A stretch of DNA of 9,571 bases, from contig QIFJ01000110.1 of assembly GCA_003229755.1 (NCBI GenBank), positions 1 through 9,571 on the forward strand, in the 5' to 3' direction. Made by a program: the position numbers and the translations under genes. This document shows, piece after piece, positions 1 through 5,560 of the stretch. The DNA comes from Pseudomonadota bacterium (GTDB lineage: Bacteria; BMS3Abin14). The number at the start of each line of letters is the position of its first letter. Positions within the stretch are counted from its first letter, which is position 1. The notes beneath the pieces are model-generated. The model worked only from the letters and a program-made list of their open reading frames with translations, was not told the DNA's origin and searched no databases.

Positions 1-96
1 CAAGCAGCATGCCCACGAGGCCGGGTATCCTCATTCGCCTGAAAGCAGCGTCCGCTAATAGCCCCGCAATTATGATTAAAGCCAGACTGATTGCCA
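1..96 (-). CDS. Cation:proton antiporter, N-terminal fragment (runs off left edge)
   Basis: The minus-strand frame opens with ATG at 96-94 and stays open to base 1, giving 32 codons. The peptide starts MAISLALIIIAGLL and continues through an RRMRIPGLVGMLL segment. A short hydrophobic helix followed by R-(I/V)-P-x-(L/I)-VG is the usual N-terminus of CPA-type (NhaP/KefB-like) monovalent cation:proton antiporters, which are inner-membrane exchangers of Na+ or K+ for H+. Only the first helix and the start of the second are visible, so the subfamily and substrate cannot be fixed. Upstream are a promoter, a fluoride riboswitch and a terminator on the same strand, so expression is probably induced by fluoride. 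Antiporters of this kind are a known class of gene downstream of fluoride riboswitches. The purine-rich GAGACGAGAC just before the ATG is only a weak ribosome binding site. The call is an inference from a short fragment plus the riboswitch context. Confidence 0.72.
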
Positions 97-122
97 TTTA
101 TGTCTCGTCTCTGGGTTGGCGC

Positions 123-154
123 AAAAAAAACTCCTGTCTGAAAAAGACAGGAGT
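123..154 (-). terminator. Intrinsic terminator, expression platform of the fluoride riboswitch
   Basis: On the minus strand, ACTCCTGTCT (154-145) and AGACAGGAGT (139-130) form a perfect 10-bp stem around a TTTTC-type loop, followed by a run of eight T including the last stem base. The 5' arm begins with the ACTCC that also forms the aptamer pseudoknot, so the two structures are mutually exclusive. It lies between the aptamer and the antiporter start (ATG 96-94), as expected for a transcriptional ON switch. It could also end any transcription coming through from acr3. Confidence 0.92.
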
Positions 155-191
155 CATTGGCCCGAAAGCGATCAAGGTGAACTCCACCACC
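146..191 (-). promoter_or_regulatory. Fluoride riboswitch (crcB motif) aptamer
   Basis: Read on the minus strand from 191 to 146, every element of the crcB aptamer is present. GGTG (191-188) pairs with CACC (179-176) around the loop GTGGAGTT. GCT (169-167) and GGC (162-160) form a short stem capped by TTCG. The ATGACTCCT segment follows. The loop bases GGAGT (185-181) pair with ACTCC (154-150) to make the five-base-pair pseudoknot that defines this class. Mapped by eye onto the Thermotoga petrophila aptamer, U7, G8, A40, U41, G42 and U48 are all kept. A6 and U38 are replaced by G (187) and C (159). Fluoride with Mg2+ should stabilise the pseudoknot. The 3' strand is shared with the downstream terminator, so ligand should favour read-through into the antiporter gene. 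Confidence 0.88.
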
Positions 192-211
192 TGATGAAAA
201 ATCCCGGCGGA

Positions 212-240
212 TAAATAGCACAACCCGGCCTGCTAGTCAA
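212..240 (-). promoter_or_regulatory. Promoter for the riboswitch/antiporter transcript
   Basis: On the minus strand, TTGACT (240-235) is a five-of-six match to the -35 box. A 17-base spacer is followed by the weaker TATTTA (217-212) at the -10 position. The predicted start lies near 204-206, just before the 5' side of the fluoride aptamer at 191. Spacing and position relative to the aptamer are right, but the -10 box is poor. Confidence 0.6.
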
Positions 241-299
241 TGGGCGAAGTTAAAATTGGGGGTTCATCTCCCGACCCCGGGGAGGAATTCAATTCAGAA

Positions 300-1383
300 C
301 TACGGTTCACAGCTGACATGGCAAACCCCCGTGGGCGTAGCCGTTTGGAATGGGAAGAACCGACCCTTGATCCATACGGCCACATTCACCAGACTGATGA
401 GAACCGGGACTTCCACCAGGGGGCCTATCACCGCAGCGAACGCCTGTCCCGAATCGATACCGAAGATAGCAACGGCTACGGCAATCGAAGTTGTTGGACG
501 CCGCCGTAAAGCTCAGGGCGGTGGATTGTTCGTATGTGGCCCCCACCTTGAAGGACATGAAGAAAGACACAAGGAACATAACGATGAAATAGATAGCGAG
601 CGGGACGGCTATACGCAAGACATCCATGGGAAGCTGAATGATGACATCCCCTTTGAGGGAGAACATGACCACAATGGTAAAGAGAAGGAATGTGAAGGTC
701 AGGGGACTCAGTTTAGGCAGCAGCTTCTCCCGGTACCACTCTTCACCCTTAAGGCGCAGGCCGATGAACCTGGTCAGGATTCCGGCGATGAACGGTATCC
801 CCAGATATATGAAGACCGACTGGGCGATCTGGGTCATGGAGATGTCCACGGCCAGGCCTTTGAAACCAAACCACCCGGGCAGCACTGTTATAAACAGCCA
901 GGCATAAAGGGAGAAGAAAATGATCTGAAAGATGGAGTTAAAGGCCACCAGGCCGGCACAATATTCCCGGTCCCCGGCGGCCAGGTCGTTCCAGACGATA
1001 ACCATGGCTATGCACCGGGAAAGGCCGATAAGGATGACACCCACCATGTACTCCTGGTGACCGGACAGGAAAGTGATGGCAAGGCCGAACATGAGGACCG
1101 GGCCCACTATCCAGTTCTGGACCAGAGACAGCATCAGAACCTTGCCGCTCCTGAAAACTTCATTGAGTTTCTCATATCGTACTTTGGCCAGGGGCGGATA
1201 CATCATGAGGATGAGCCCGACAGCGATGGGGATGTTGGTGGTTCCCACCTGGAAAGAATTAACCAGCTTTTTGGCTGCGGGGACAAGGTACCCGATGAGC
1301 ACGCCCGAAGCCATGGCCAGGAATATCCACAAGGTCAGGTAGCGATCGAGAAAACTCAAACGCCTTTCCTTTGTTGTTTTCAA
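300..1383 (-). pseudogene. acr3: Arsenite efflux permease ACR3, frameshifted
   Basis: ACR3 permeases export arsenite across the inner membrane. From the start at 1383 the protein reads MKTTKERRLSFLDRYLT and shows the family features: the PIAVGLILMMYPPLAKV region, and RCIAMVIVWNDLA with the conserved transport Cys (about residue 124), then further helices. The frame is intact to SFTAASNNF at 487-489 and then leaves the family sequence, ending at 307. A second frame (codon start 479, stop TAG 302-300) carries the expected continuation: VAVAIFGIDSGQAF, AAVIGPLVEVPVLISLVNVA and WIKGRFF. Family proteins read SNNFELAIAVA here. The missing FE-L-A part is best explained by a net loss of about 8 bases near 484-486, which also removes the conserved functional Glu. 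It lies 121 bases after arsR. A TTG at 1389 is in frame, but AGGAG (1394-1390) is correctly spaced only for the TTG at 1383. A sequencing error is the alternative explanation. Confidence 0.88.
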
Positions 1384-1389
1384 ACCCAA

Positions 1390-1421
1390 CTCCTGTCTGC
1401 AGATTCGGAAGATCCGTCTGC
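1390..1421 (-). promoter_or_regulatory. acr3 ribosome binding site preceded by a small hairpin
   Basis: AGGAG at 1394-1390 lies 6 bases before the TTG at 1383 and abuts the TTG at 1389, so it decides for the internal TTG. Just upstream, GCAGA/TCTGC and CGGA/TCCG at 1421-1399 form a nine-pair stem with a two-base bulge and a TCT loop. It lacks a T-run, so it is not a terminator. It could protect the 5' end of a processed acr3 message or be incidental. Confidence 0.5.
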
Positions 1422-1504
1422 GAAAATCAAATCAATGCTCCCATACGCTGGCACAGAATCAACAGGTAATAATGTAATAGACGCTGCGTCAGGTTCTCCC
1501 CCAC

Positions 1505-1852
1505 TCACCCGCAGGCGCCTGGTTTCTTATTCATTAGTAGTGACTTTAGTCTCTTCTGGTCCGCCTGAACCTGCTTAAGATGCCCCAGGCAGTCGGATAC
1601 TATACTGAAAAGTTCTCTGCAAACAGGCTCGGAACTGTCCGCGAGCAGGTAGTAGTTCCAGACGCCTTGACGCCGATCCTCCACCAACCCCGCCTGACGC
1701 AGGGTGGCCAGATGACGGGATACCGTGGACTGGGGCAGCTCCATGACCTCCATGAGGTCGCAGACGCATTGTTCACCGTGTACGAGGAGCGCCATGATCC
1801 TAAGACGGGTTTCATCCGAAAGTGCTTTAAAAAGAGTGAGCGTATTGCGCAT
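1505..1852 (-). CDS. arsR: ArsR/SmtB-family arsenite-responsive repressor
   Basis: This is a DNA-binding repressor that leaves its operator when As(III) or Sb(III) binds. The protein (115 aa from the ATG at 1852) begins MRNTLTLFKALSDETRLRIM, the usual ArsR opening. It contains the metal-binding motif EQCVCDL, with Cys 29 and 31 corresponding to the ELCVCDL pair of classical ArsR. The winged-helix recognition part is LPQSTVSRHLATLRQAGLVE, followed by the wing DRRQGVWNYYLL. Further Cys near the C-terminus (ending KKPGACG) might add ligands. In-frame alternatives start at ATG 1858 or TTG 1888, but the TTG is part of a consensus -35 box and no Shine-Dalgarno precedes any of the three. The -10 box ends at 1860, so transcription should begin at about 1852, making a leaderless message likely. 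acr3 follows on the same strand, forming the usual arsR-acr3 unit. Confidence 0.9.
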   Translation of the reverse strand: MRNTLTLFKALSDETRLRIMALLVHGEQCVCDLMEVMELPQSTVSRHLATLRQAGLVEDRRQGVWNYYLLADSSEPVCRELFSIVSDCLGHLKQVQADQKRLKSLLMNKKPGACG

Positions 1853-1858
1853 GATCAT

Positions 1859-1888
1859 GCTTATATCCGGATAAGCGGATGTTGTCAA
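1859..1888 (-). promoter_or_regulatory. arsR promoter with overlapping operator candidate
   Basis: On the minus strand, TTGACA (1888-1883, perfect -35) and TATAAG (1865-1860, five of six) are separated by exactly 17 bases. An inverted repeat, GCTTAT-N6-ATAAGC (1859-1864 and 1871-1876 on the plus strand), covers the -10 box and part of the spacer. This is where a repressor would block polymerase, so it is a reasonable ArsR autoregulation site. The promoter is strong by sequence; assigning the repeat to ArsR is inference. Confidence 0.75.
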
Positions 1889-1907
1889 ATTATGGATTTA
1901 TTGAAGG

Positions 1908-2129
1908 GTGCGTGACACCCTGGTGCCTGAAGGGGATCCATCCCCATGTGTCCGCGAAGGAGACCACATCTGGGTGGTAATGGAACGGTTCGGAAACTAT
2001 CTGGACGGGAAAGGGAAGCATCCGGTGAAAATGGGAGATGTCCTTTTCATACTTGCAGGACTGCCCCAAGGCATCGAAAACACGGAAAAAGAAGGACTCG
2101 TCTTCGTCGGTATCTCTGGCAAGGGTTAA
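1908..2129 (+). pseudogene. Remnant of a cupin-domain protein (C-terminal part)
   Basis: A 73-codon plus-strand frame (GTG 1908, stop TAA 2127-2129) encodes a peptide that reads like the second half of a small single-domain cupin: GDHIWVVMERFGNYLDGKG, then HPVKMGDVLFILAGLPQGI, ENT and LVFVGISGKG. The typical pattern is G-E-x-W-x-V-L-E-G-x-G-x-Y, followed by GDV-x-F-x-P-x-G-x-P-H-G-x-x-N. The N-terminal strands with the His metal ligands of motif 1 are missing, because an in-frame TGA sits at 1902-1904. In motif 2 the usual Pro is Leu and the usual His is Gln. Both metal-binding motifs are therefore gone, and the gene is probably dead. It lies back to back with arsR, and the break at about 1900 may mark one edge of the arsenic unit. 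A short expressed protein is possible but less likely. Confidence 0.6.
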
Positions 2130-2237
2130 GGTCAAGATTCGTACAGGAAAACACATCCACCTGCAATCGGGTCAATCAGCCACGTTGTATTCTGGTTTTT
2201 TTGTCCTGAACAGGAGGTGCTTCTTGTGCTCCCCGGA

Positions 2238-3641
2238 TCACACGATCAGGCGGTCCCAGTCTCCGTATTTTTCCTTAACTATGCCCCGGGGAATGCTCAG
2301 AAGGATCAACAGGATCCCAACGGTTATATTAACCGGTTTGGTTGTTGTTGCCCCCCCCGTAAGCAGCCAGGGAGAAGCGATGACCCAGATACCCAGTAAA
2401 ACGTTGAGGAAACGACCGGTCCTTACGATCTCGGCCATGACTATCACAGTGACGGTTATAATAAGCGCGCCGACAATAAAGTTGCTGTCTGCAGCCATGC
2501 CCGTGCTGCCAAGGAGCGCAGGTTCGAGCATGAGCCAGACACCTAAAAGGACACTGACTGACAGGGTCCATGGCATGGAAACTCCCCAGGCCATTGCCGA
2601 CGCCAATTGACTTACGGGTGCTCCGTATTCAGGAGTTCTCTCATCCCTGTTTTCCACGTTGAGAGTGCCCCCGACCCAGAATGTCCGCCAAAGAGAATTG
2701 CCTTCTCGGACACTCTGCTTGAGAAACTGTCCCATCGCGACGAGCTCGTCCAGGGTAAACGGGATCATCAGAAGCATGATCAATGCGGTCAAAAGACAGA
2801 ACGTACACCAATATCCCACCACCACTGGTTGCAGGATAACCAGGACAATACTCGTTACTCCGAGGGGCACAACCAGGATGAAAAAACCTGTTACCATCCA
2901 CGGCATAGATCGCCAGCGCGTTTTGCCGCCCATCCAGGCCATGAGCATCTCCAGAGTGTATGCAGCTGAGCCGAGCCCGGCATCGGAGATCGGGAATTTC
3001 CGTGACACCTCTGAGGTCAACACATTCACAGTGCCCTGGCCGAAAAACGGTTCCCAGATCGTGGGAATAAAGCCTAACTGGAATGCGGCGAGATATCGGG
3101 ATATCAACCATCCGGCAAACGCGATGACGATCATCGGTACGCGTTGGTGCCATGAGGATGGATTATAACTCCAGCCGGGTGGGATTTCCGGGCCCAGTTT
3201 GGCCATTTCCATATGATGTGCCATGCCGGGCATGGACGGTACCAGCACTGAAAGCGCGATAGCGAACGACCCGATCAAGGTGTCGGTCACATAGGCAGCC
3301 GGACTCGTGGTCCAGAACACGAGAGGAGCAAACTGGAGCCATATCCCTACCAGGGAGATACTCCACCGCCCCAAAAAATCAAATCGCGGGAAAAAGGCAA
3401 GGGTGGCAAACAATACGAGTAATATACCGCTGACTACATCACTCCATATCATTCCCGGTTTCGTGTAACCAAAGGTAAAAGGACTGCTGATCAGCCAGAA
3501 ACCGAGCCCCACAATAGTAGCGTTAGTCCACAGCCATTTGCGGCGCATGTTCAACATCATCCCTGTCATGTTCCCATGGCTGTCCATGGAATCCATGCCA
3601 TGATCGCCGTGTTCCATGGTGTGTTCGTGCTCTGATCTCAT
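2238..3641 (-). CDS. SPW-repeat / VKOR-like integral membrane protein with His/Met-rich N-terminus
   Basis: This 467-aa protein is predicted to be polytopic in the inner membrane. Residues 1-33 are rich in His, Met and Asp (EHEHTMEHGDHGMDSMDSH), a likely metal-binding or metal-sensing tail. Two helix-pair units follow, with SPW-type motifs: SSPFTFGY (52-59) and a degenerate FAPLVFW (104-110). The core (about 165-300) resembles VKOR: GWLISRYLAAFQLG, the LGSAAYTLEML helix, and GYWCTFCLLTA with CxxC at Cys 279 and 282. These are the only cysteines in the protein, so the loop pair that shuttles electrons in true VKOR is absent. Two more SPW-like units end the protein: MLEPALLG (371-378) and IASPWLLTGG (421-430). 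The start is 10 bases after the SDR stop, with only a weak AGG upstream, so translation may be coupled. Substrate and partner are unknown; a redox role next to the dehydrogenase is inference. Confidence 0.8.
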   Translation of the reverse strand: MRSEHEHTMEHGDHGMDSMDSHGNMTGMMLNMRRKWLWTNATIVGLGFWLISSPFTFGYTKPGMIWSDVVSGILLVLFATLAFFPRFDFLGRWSISLVGIWLQFAPLVFWTTSPAAYVTDTLIGSFAIALSVLVPSMPGMAHHMEMAKLGPEIPPGWSYNPSSWHQRVPMIVIAFAGWLISRYLAAFQLGFIPTIWEPFFGQGTVNVLTSEVSRKFPISDAGLGSAAYTLEMLMAWMGGKTRWRSMPWMVTGFFILVVPLGVTSIVLVILQPVVVGYWCTFCLLTALIMLLMIPFTLDELVAMGQFLKQSVREGNSLWRTFWVGGTLNVENRDERTPEYGAPVSQLASAMAWGVSMPWTLSVSVLLGVWLMLEPALLGSTGMAADSNFIVGALIITVTVIVMAEIVRTGRFLNVLLGIWVIASPWLLTGGATTTKPVNITVGILLILLSIPRGIVKEKYGDWDRLIV

Positions 3642-3651
3642 AACCTGTCGT

Positions 3652-4719
3652 TCATTGCTCGAGATCCGCTGGAAGGTCGAGATTGTTCTGCTGGTACCAG
3701 CCTGATGGGTCCTGTTTCAATACTTCCAGCATTTTCGGCAGGGTCCCACGCAGGGAATGTCGCGGTTCCCAATCAAGCAGGGTGCGCGCACGGGTAATAT
3801 CCAGAGCATAGTGGTCGTTTGCCCGGTCGACCATCCATGGCTTGATGAACGGTTTCTTGCCTGGGAGCAGGTTCTGCAGCCATGCACCAACTCTGGCCAG
3901 TGGCGCGGGGACCTCTTGCGTCTCCCACGACTGGCCGTGGATGATCCTGGCAATGGTATGCTGGAGCTCGTCGTAGCTAAGCGCCTCCGGTTCTCCCAGC
4001 AGCAGCGCCAATTCCGGCGGCAGCTGGGCGCGACGCTCTACGACACGTTCAATGGCATCTACCAGATCATCGTTGTGCATGAAGGCCTGGCCGTGAGCGG
4101 TCTCGCCGGAATATAGATGCCCGGAGAACTGACGTTCGTAAATACGCTGGATCTGGTGCGCTAACGGTATCGAATTGCAGAGGTCGTCATAAACACCCGA
4201 GATACGGAGCAGCACAACAGGAATGTCGCCGTGTTCAGCCAGGATAAGTTGCTCAGTCCGGACCTTTGACTCGGGGTATGCCCAGGTTGGTTCAAGGGGC
4301 CAGTCCTCGGTAATGAACAATCCCGGCTCCCCTGGCTTGTGAACGAGCATGGTGCTGGAGAAAATAAACTGCTCGACTGCCAGGCCCACCTCTGTGAGCC
4401 CTCGCAAAAGGCGTGCCGTGCCTTGTACAGTGATCTCATCGTACCTTGGGCTCGGCTTGCCCAGGAAATCATAGTACGCAGCCAGGTGAACTACCGAAGC
4501 GACTTGGTCCCCGTGGTGTTCACGAATGACGCGAAGACCGTTTAGCACACTGTCATCAGACGTGATCTCTACTGGAATATATACGCAATCTGGAGGAGGG
4601 GGACCGGGAGCTTTACGGTCGAAGCCGACAACGTGATCGAATTTCCCTGCAAATCGTCGCATCACGGCTTCGCCGATGGTTCCGTTGGAACCTGTGACAA
4701 TAACAATGCCTGGATTCAT
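3652..4719 (-). CDS. Extended short-chain dehydrogenase/reductase (NAD-dependent epimerase/dehydratase family)
   Basis: The protein is 355 aa, predicted cytoplasmic, and typical in length for extended SDRs. The Rossmann fold starts at once: IVIVTGSNGTIGEAVM has the TGxxGxxG nucleotide-binding motif (residues 9-16), and FDRK after strand 2 ends in an acidic residue, favouring NAD(H). VVHLAAYYDF (77-86) is the strand-4 motif. FSSTMLVH (120-127) provides the active-site Ser/Thr. Y148-PES-K152 is the catalytic YxxxK pair. The C-terminal part (RISGVYDD, then a long substrate-binding region to LDWEPRHSLRGTLPKML) is as in nucleotide-sugar epimerases and related reductases. The sugar-epimerase-like tail does not fix the substrate, which I cannot name. 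GAGGTG sits 5 bases before the ATG, a good start. The SPW/VKOR-like gene follows after 10 bases, so the two form an operon. A -10 box and a palindrome lie about 70-90 bases upstream. Confidence 0.88.
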   Translation of the reverse strand: MNPGIVIVTGSNGTIGEAVMRRFAGKFDHVVGFDRKAPGPPPPDCVYIPVEITSDDSVLNGLRVIREHHGDQVASVVHLAAYYDFLGKPSPRYDEITVQGTARLLRGLTEVGLAVEQFIFSSTMLVHKPGEPGLFITEDWPLEPTWAYPESKVRTEQLILAEHGDIPVVLLRISGVYDDLCNSIPLAHQIQRIYERQFSGHLYSGETAHGQAFMHNDDLVDAIERVVERRAQLPPELALLLGEPEALSYDELQHTIARIIHGQSWETQEVPAPLARVGAWLQNLLPGKKPFIKPWMVDRANDHYALDITRARTLLDWEPRHSLRGTLPKMLEVLKQDPSGWYQQNNLDLPADLEQ

Positions 4720-4785
4720 GACCGCACCTCATACTCACATTAGTGGTTCAAACATGGGAGATATATACTTTACCCGGCGCCAGTT

Positions 4786-4809
4786 TCTAAATATTTAGAT
4801 TGTATTATA
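4786..4809 (-). promoter_or_regulatory. -10 box and perfect 14-bp palindrome upstream of the SDR operon
   Basis: On the minus strand a perfect TATAAT (4809-4804) lies 85 bases before the SDR start. Four bases further on is TCTAAATATTTAGA (4799-4786), a perfect 14-bp palindrome covering the predicted transcription start. I see no convincing -35 box (CAAATC at 17-base spacing). An AT-rich palindrome at +1 is a typical place for a repressor; which repressor is unknown. The operon's own genes include no regulator. Confidence 0.5.
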
Positions 4810-4835
4810 GCATAAGGCTTACATGAGATTTGGAT

Positions 4836-4880
4836 GTACTTTTGGGGTCTGACCCCAAAGCCACAAAGTACTCTGACCCC
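4836..4880. repeat. Nested palindromes of the GGGGTCtGACCCC type (REP-like)
   Basis: TTTGGGGTC (4841-4849) and GACCCCAAA (4851-4859) are perfect 9-base arms around a single base. They are nested inside a second inverted repeat, GTACTTT (4836-4842) and AAAGTAC (4865-4871). A third part, CTGACCCC (4873-4880), repeats the right half. The 9-mer GGGGTCTGA occurs again at 5014-5022, where its G-run is the ribosome binding site of the next gene. Such elements resemble the palindromes associated with REP-type tyrosine transposases; no transposase gene is in the window. No T-run follows on either strand, so this is not a standard terminator. Confidence 0.65.
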
Positions 4881-4910
4881 GAGGGGAGGGCAGGGGATTC
4901 AAGTATCATG

Positions 4911-4916
4911 TATAAT
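4911..4916 (+). promoter_or_regulatory. Possible -10 box for the 5024-5506 gene
   Basis: TATAAT on the plus strand lies 108 bases before the ATG at 5024. No recognisable -35 box is at the right distance, and the sequence before it is GC-rich repeat. Apart from this box, the SDR promoter elements and the nested palindromes, I see nothing definable in the 304-base gap 4720-5023. Confidence 0.3.
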
Positions 4917-5023
4917 TAAATAGTAAACCCTGATCTTATTATGAATGTGATCGGATACCGTTAACGGGTAAATGGATGCTGGTTTAAATCTGTATCGCTT
5001 TGTTGAAGAAATGGGGGTCTGAT

Positions 5024-5506
5024 ATGGTAAATCGCCGTTACGCCAGAAAAGATAAGTTGATCAAGGAAGAACGTCACGATACGTACAGAAGCAGAGTAAA
5101 ATTCCTTGATGGCACATTCTGCCCGGAATGCGATGCTCTCTATAAAGGAGGGCGGTGGGTTTGGGGCTCGATCGTTACAGGAGAGATAGAAACTGTTTGT
5201 CCCGCGTGCCGCAGGATAAAAGACAGGTACCCGGCGGGTTATATCAGGATCAAAGGTTCATTTTTCAGGGAGAATCGAGAGGAGATCACTAACCTGATCA
5301 GGAATATTGAAGATAAGGAAAAAAGCAGTCGCCCACTTCAGAGGATCATGGACATTTCGGAGGAGAAGGGCAGTACTGTAGTGACAACCACCGGAATCCA
5401 CATAGCCAGGAGGATAGGTGATGCCCTGTACAACTCCTATCAGGGGGAACTTGATATGAACTATGAGGAAGGCCAGAAGAGAATCAGGGTAAATTGGGAA
5501 AGATGA
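5024..5506 (+). CDS. BCAM0308-like zinc-ribbon protein of unknown function
   Basis: The protein is 160 aa, probably cytoplasmic. After a basic N-terminus (RRYARKDKLIKEERHDTY) come two CxxC pairs, CPEC (Cys 33 and 36) and CPAC (Cys 59 and 62), separated by KGGRWVWGS. Together these form a likely four-Cys zinc ribbon. The middle part, IKDRYPAGYIRIKGSFF, and the C-terminal VTTTGIHIARRIGDALY and YQGELDMNY are features I associate with the BCAM0308 family, a conserved bacterial family without a known role. The zinc ribbon, the basic head and a possible KH-like alpha/beta tail hint at nucleic-acid binding, but this is inference. In-frame TTG codons exist at 5000 and 5003; the ATG at 5024, with GGGGG at 5013-5017, is the better start. 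The small exported protein follows 54 bases downstream on the same strand and may share the transcript. Confidence 0.8.
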   Translation: MVNRRYARKDKLIKEERHDTYRSRVKFLDGTFCPECDALYKGGRWVWGSIVTGEIETVCPACRRIKDRYPAGYIRIKGSFFRENREEITNLIRNIEDKEKSSRPLQRIMDISEEKGSTVVTTTGIHIARRIGDALYNSYQGELDMNYEEGQKRIRVNWER

Positions 5507-5560
5507 TAGAATACGCTCACGGTATACAGGGCGATCTAATATTTTGGGCGATGGTTTAAG

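Noticed and set aside
123..154. Terminator of the acr3 transcript only
   Set aside because: It lies about 150 bases past acr3 and its 5' arm is part of the fluoride pseudoknot, so it is better explained as the riboswitch expression platform.
258..285. GC-rich palindrome CCCCGGGG with flanking CTCCC/GGGAG as an acr3 terminator
   Set aside because: There is no T-run directly after it on the minus strand and the hairpin pairings compete; not supportable.
256..1578. Long plus-strand open frame of 440 codons
   Set aside because: It is antisense to acr3 and arsR, which have clear family motifs. Its composition (many His, Gly, Asp and Gln) is typical of a shadow frame.
2185..2216. Terminator hairpin near TCCTGAACAGGA with a neighbouring T-run
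   Set aside because: The T-run precedes the hairpin on the plus strand and becomes an A-run after it on the minus strand, so neither direction fits an intrinsic terminator.
2038..3168. Plus-strand open frames opposite the SPW/VKOR-like gene
   Set aside because: They show no family features, no ribosome binding sites and skewed composition; the minus-strand gene explains the region.
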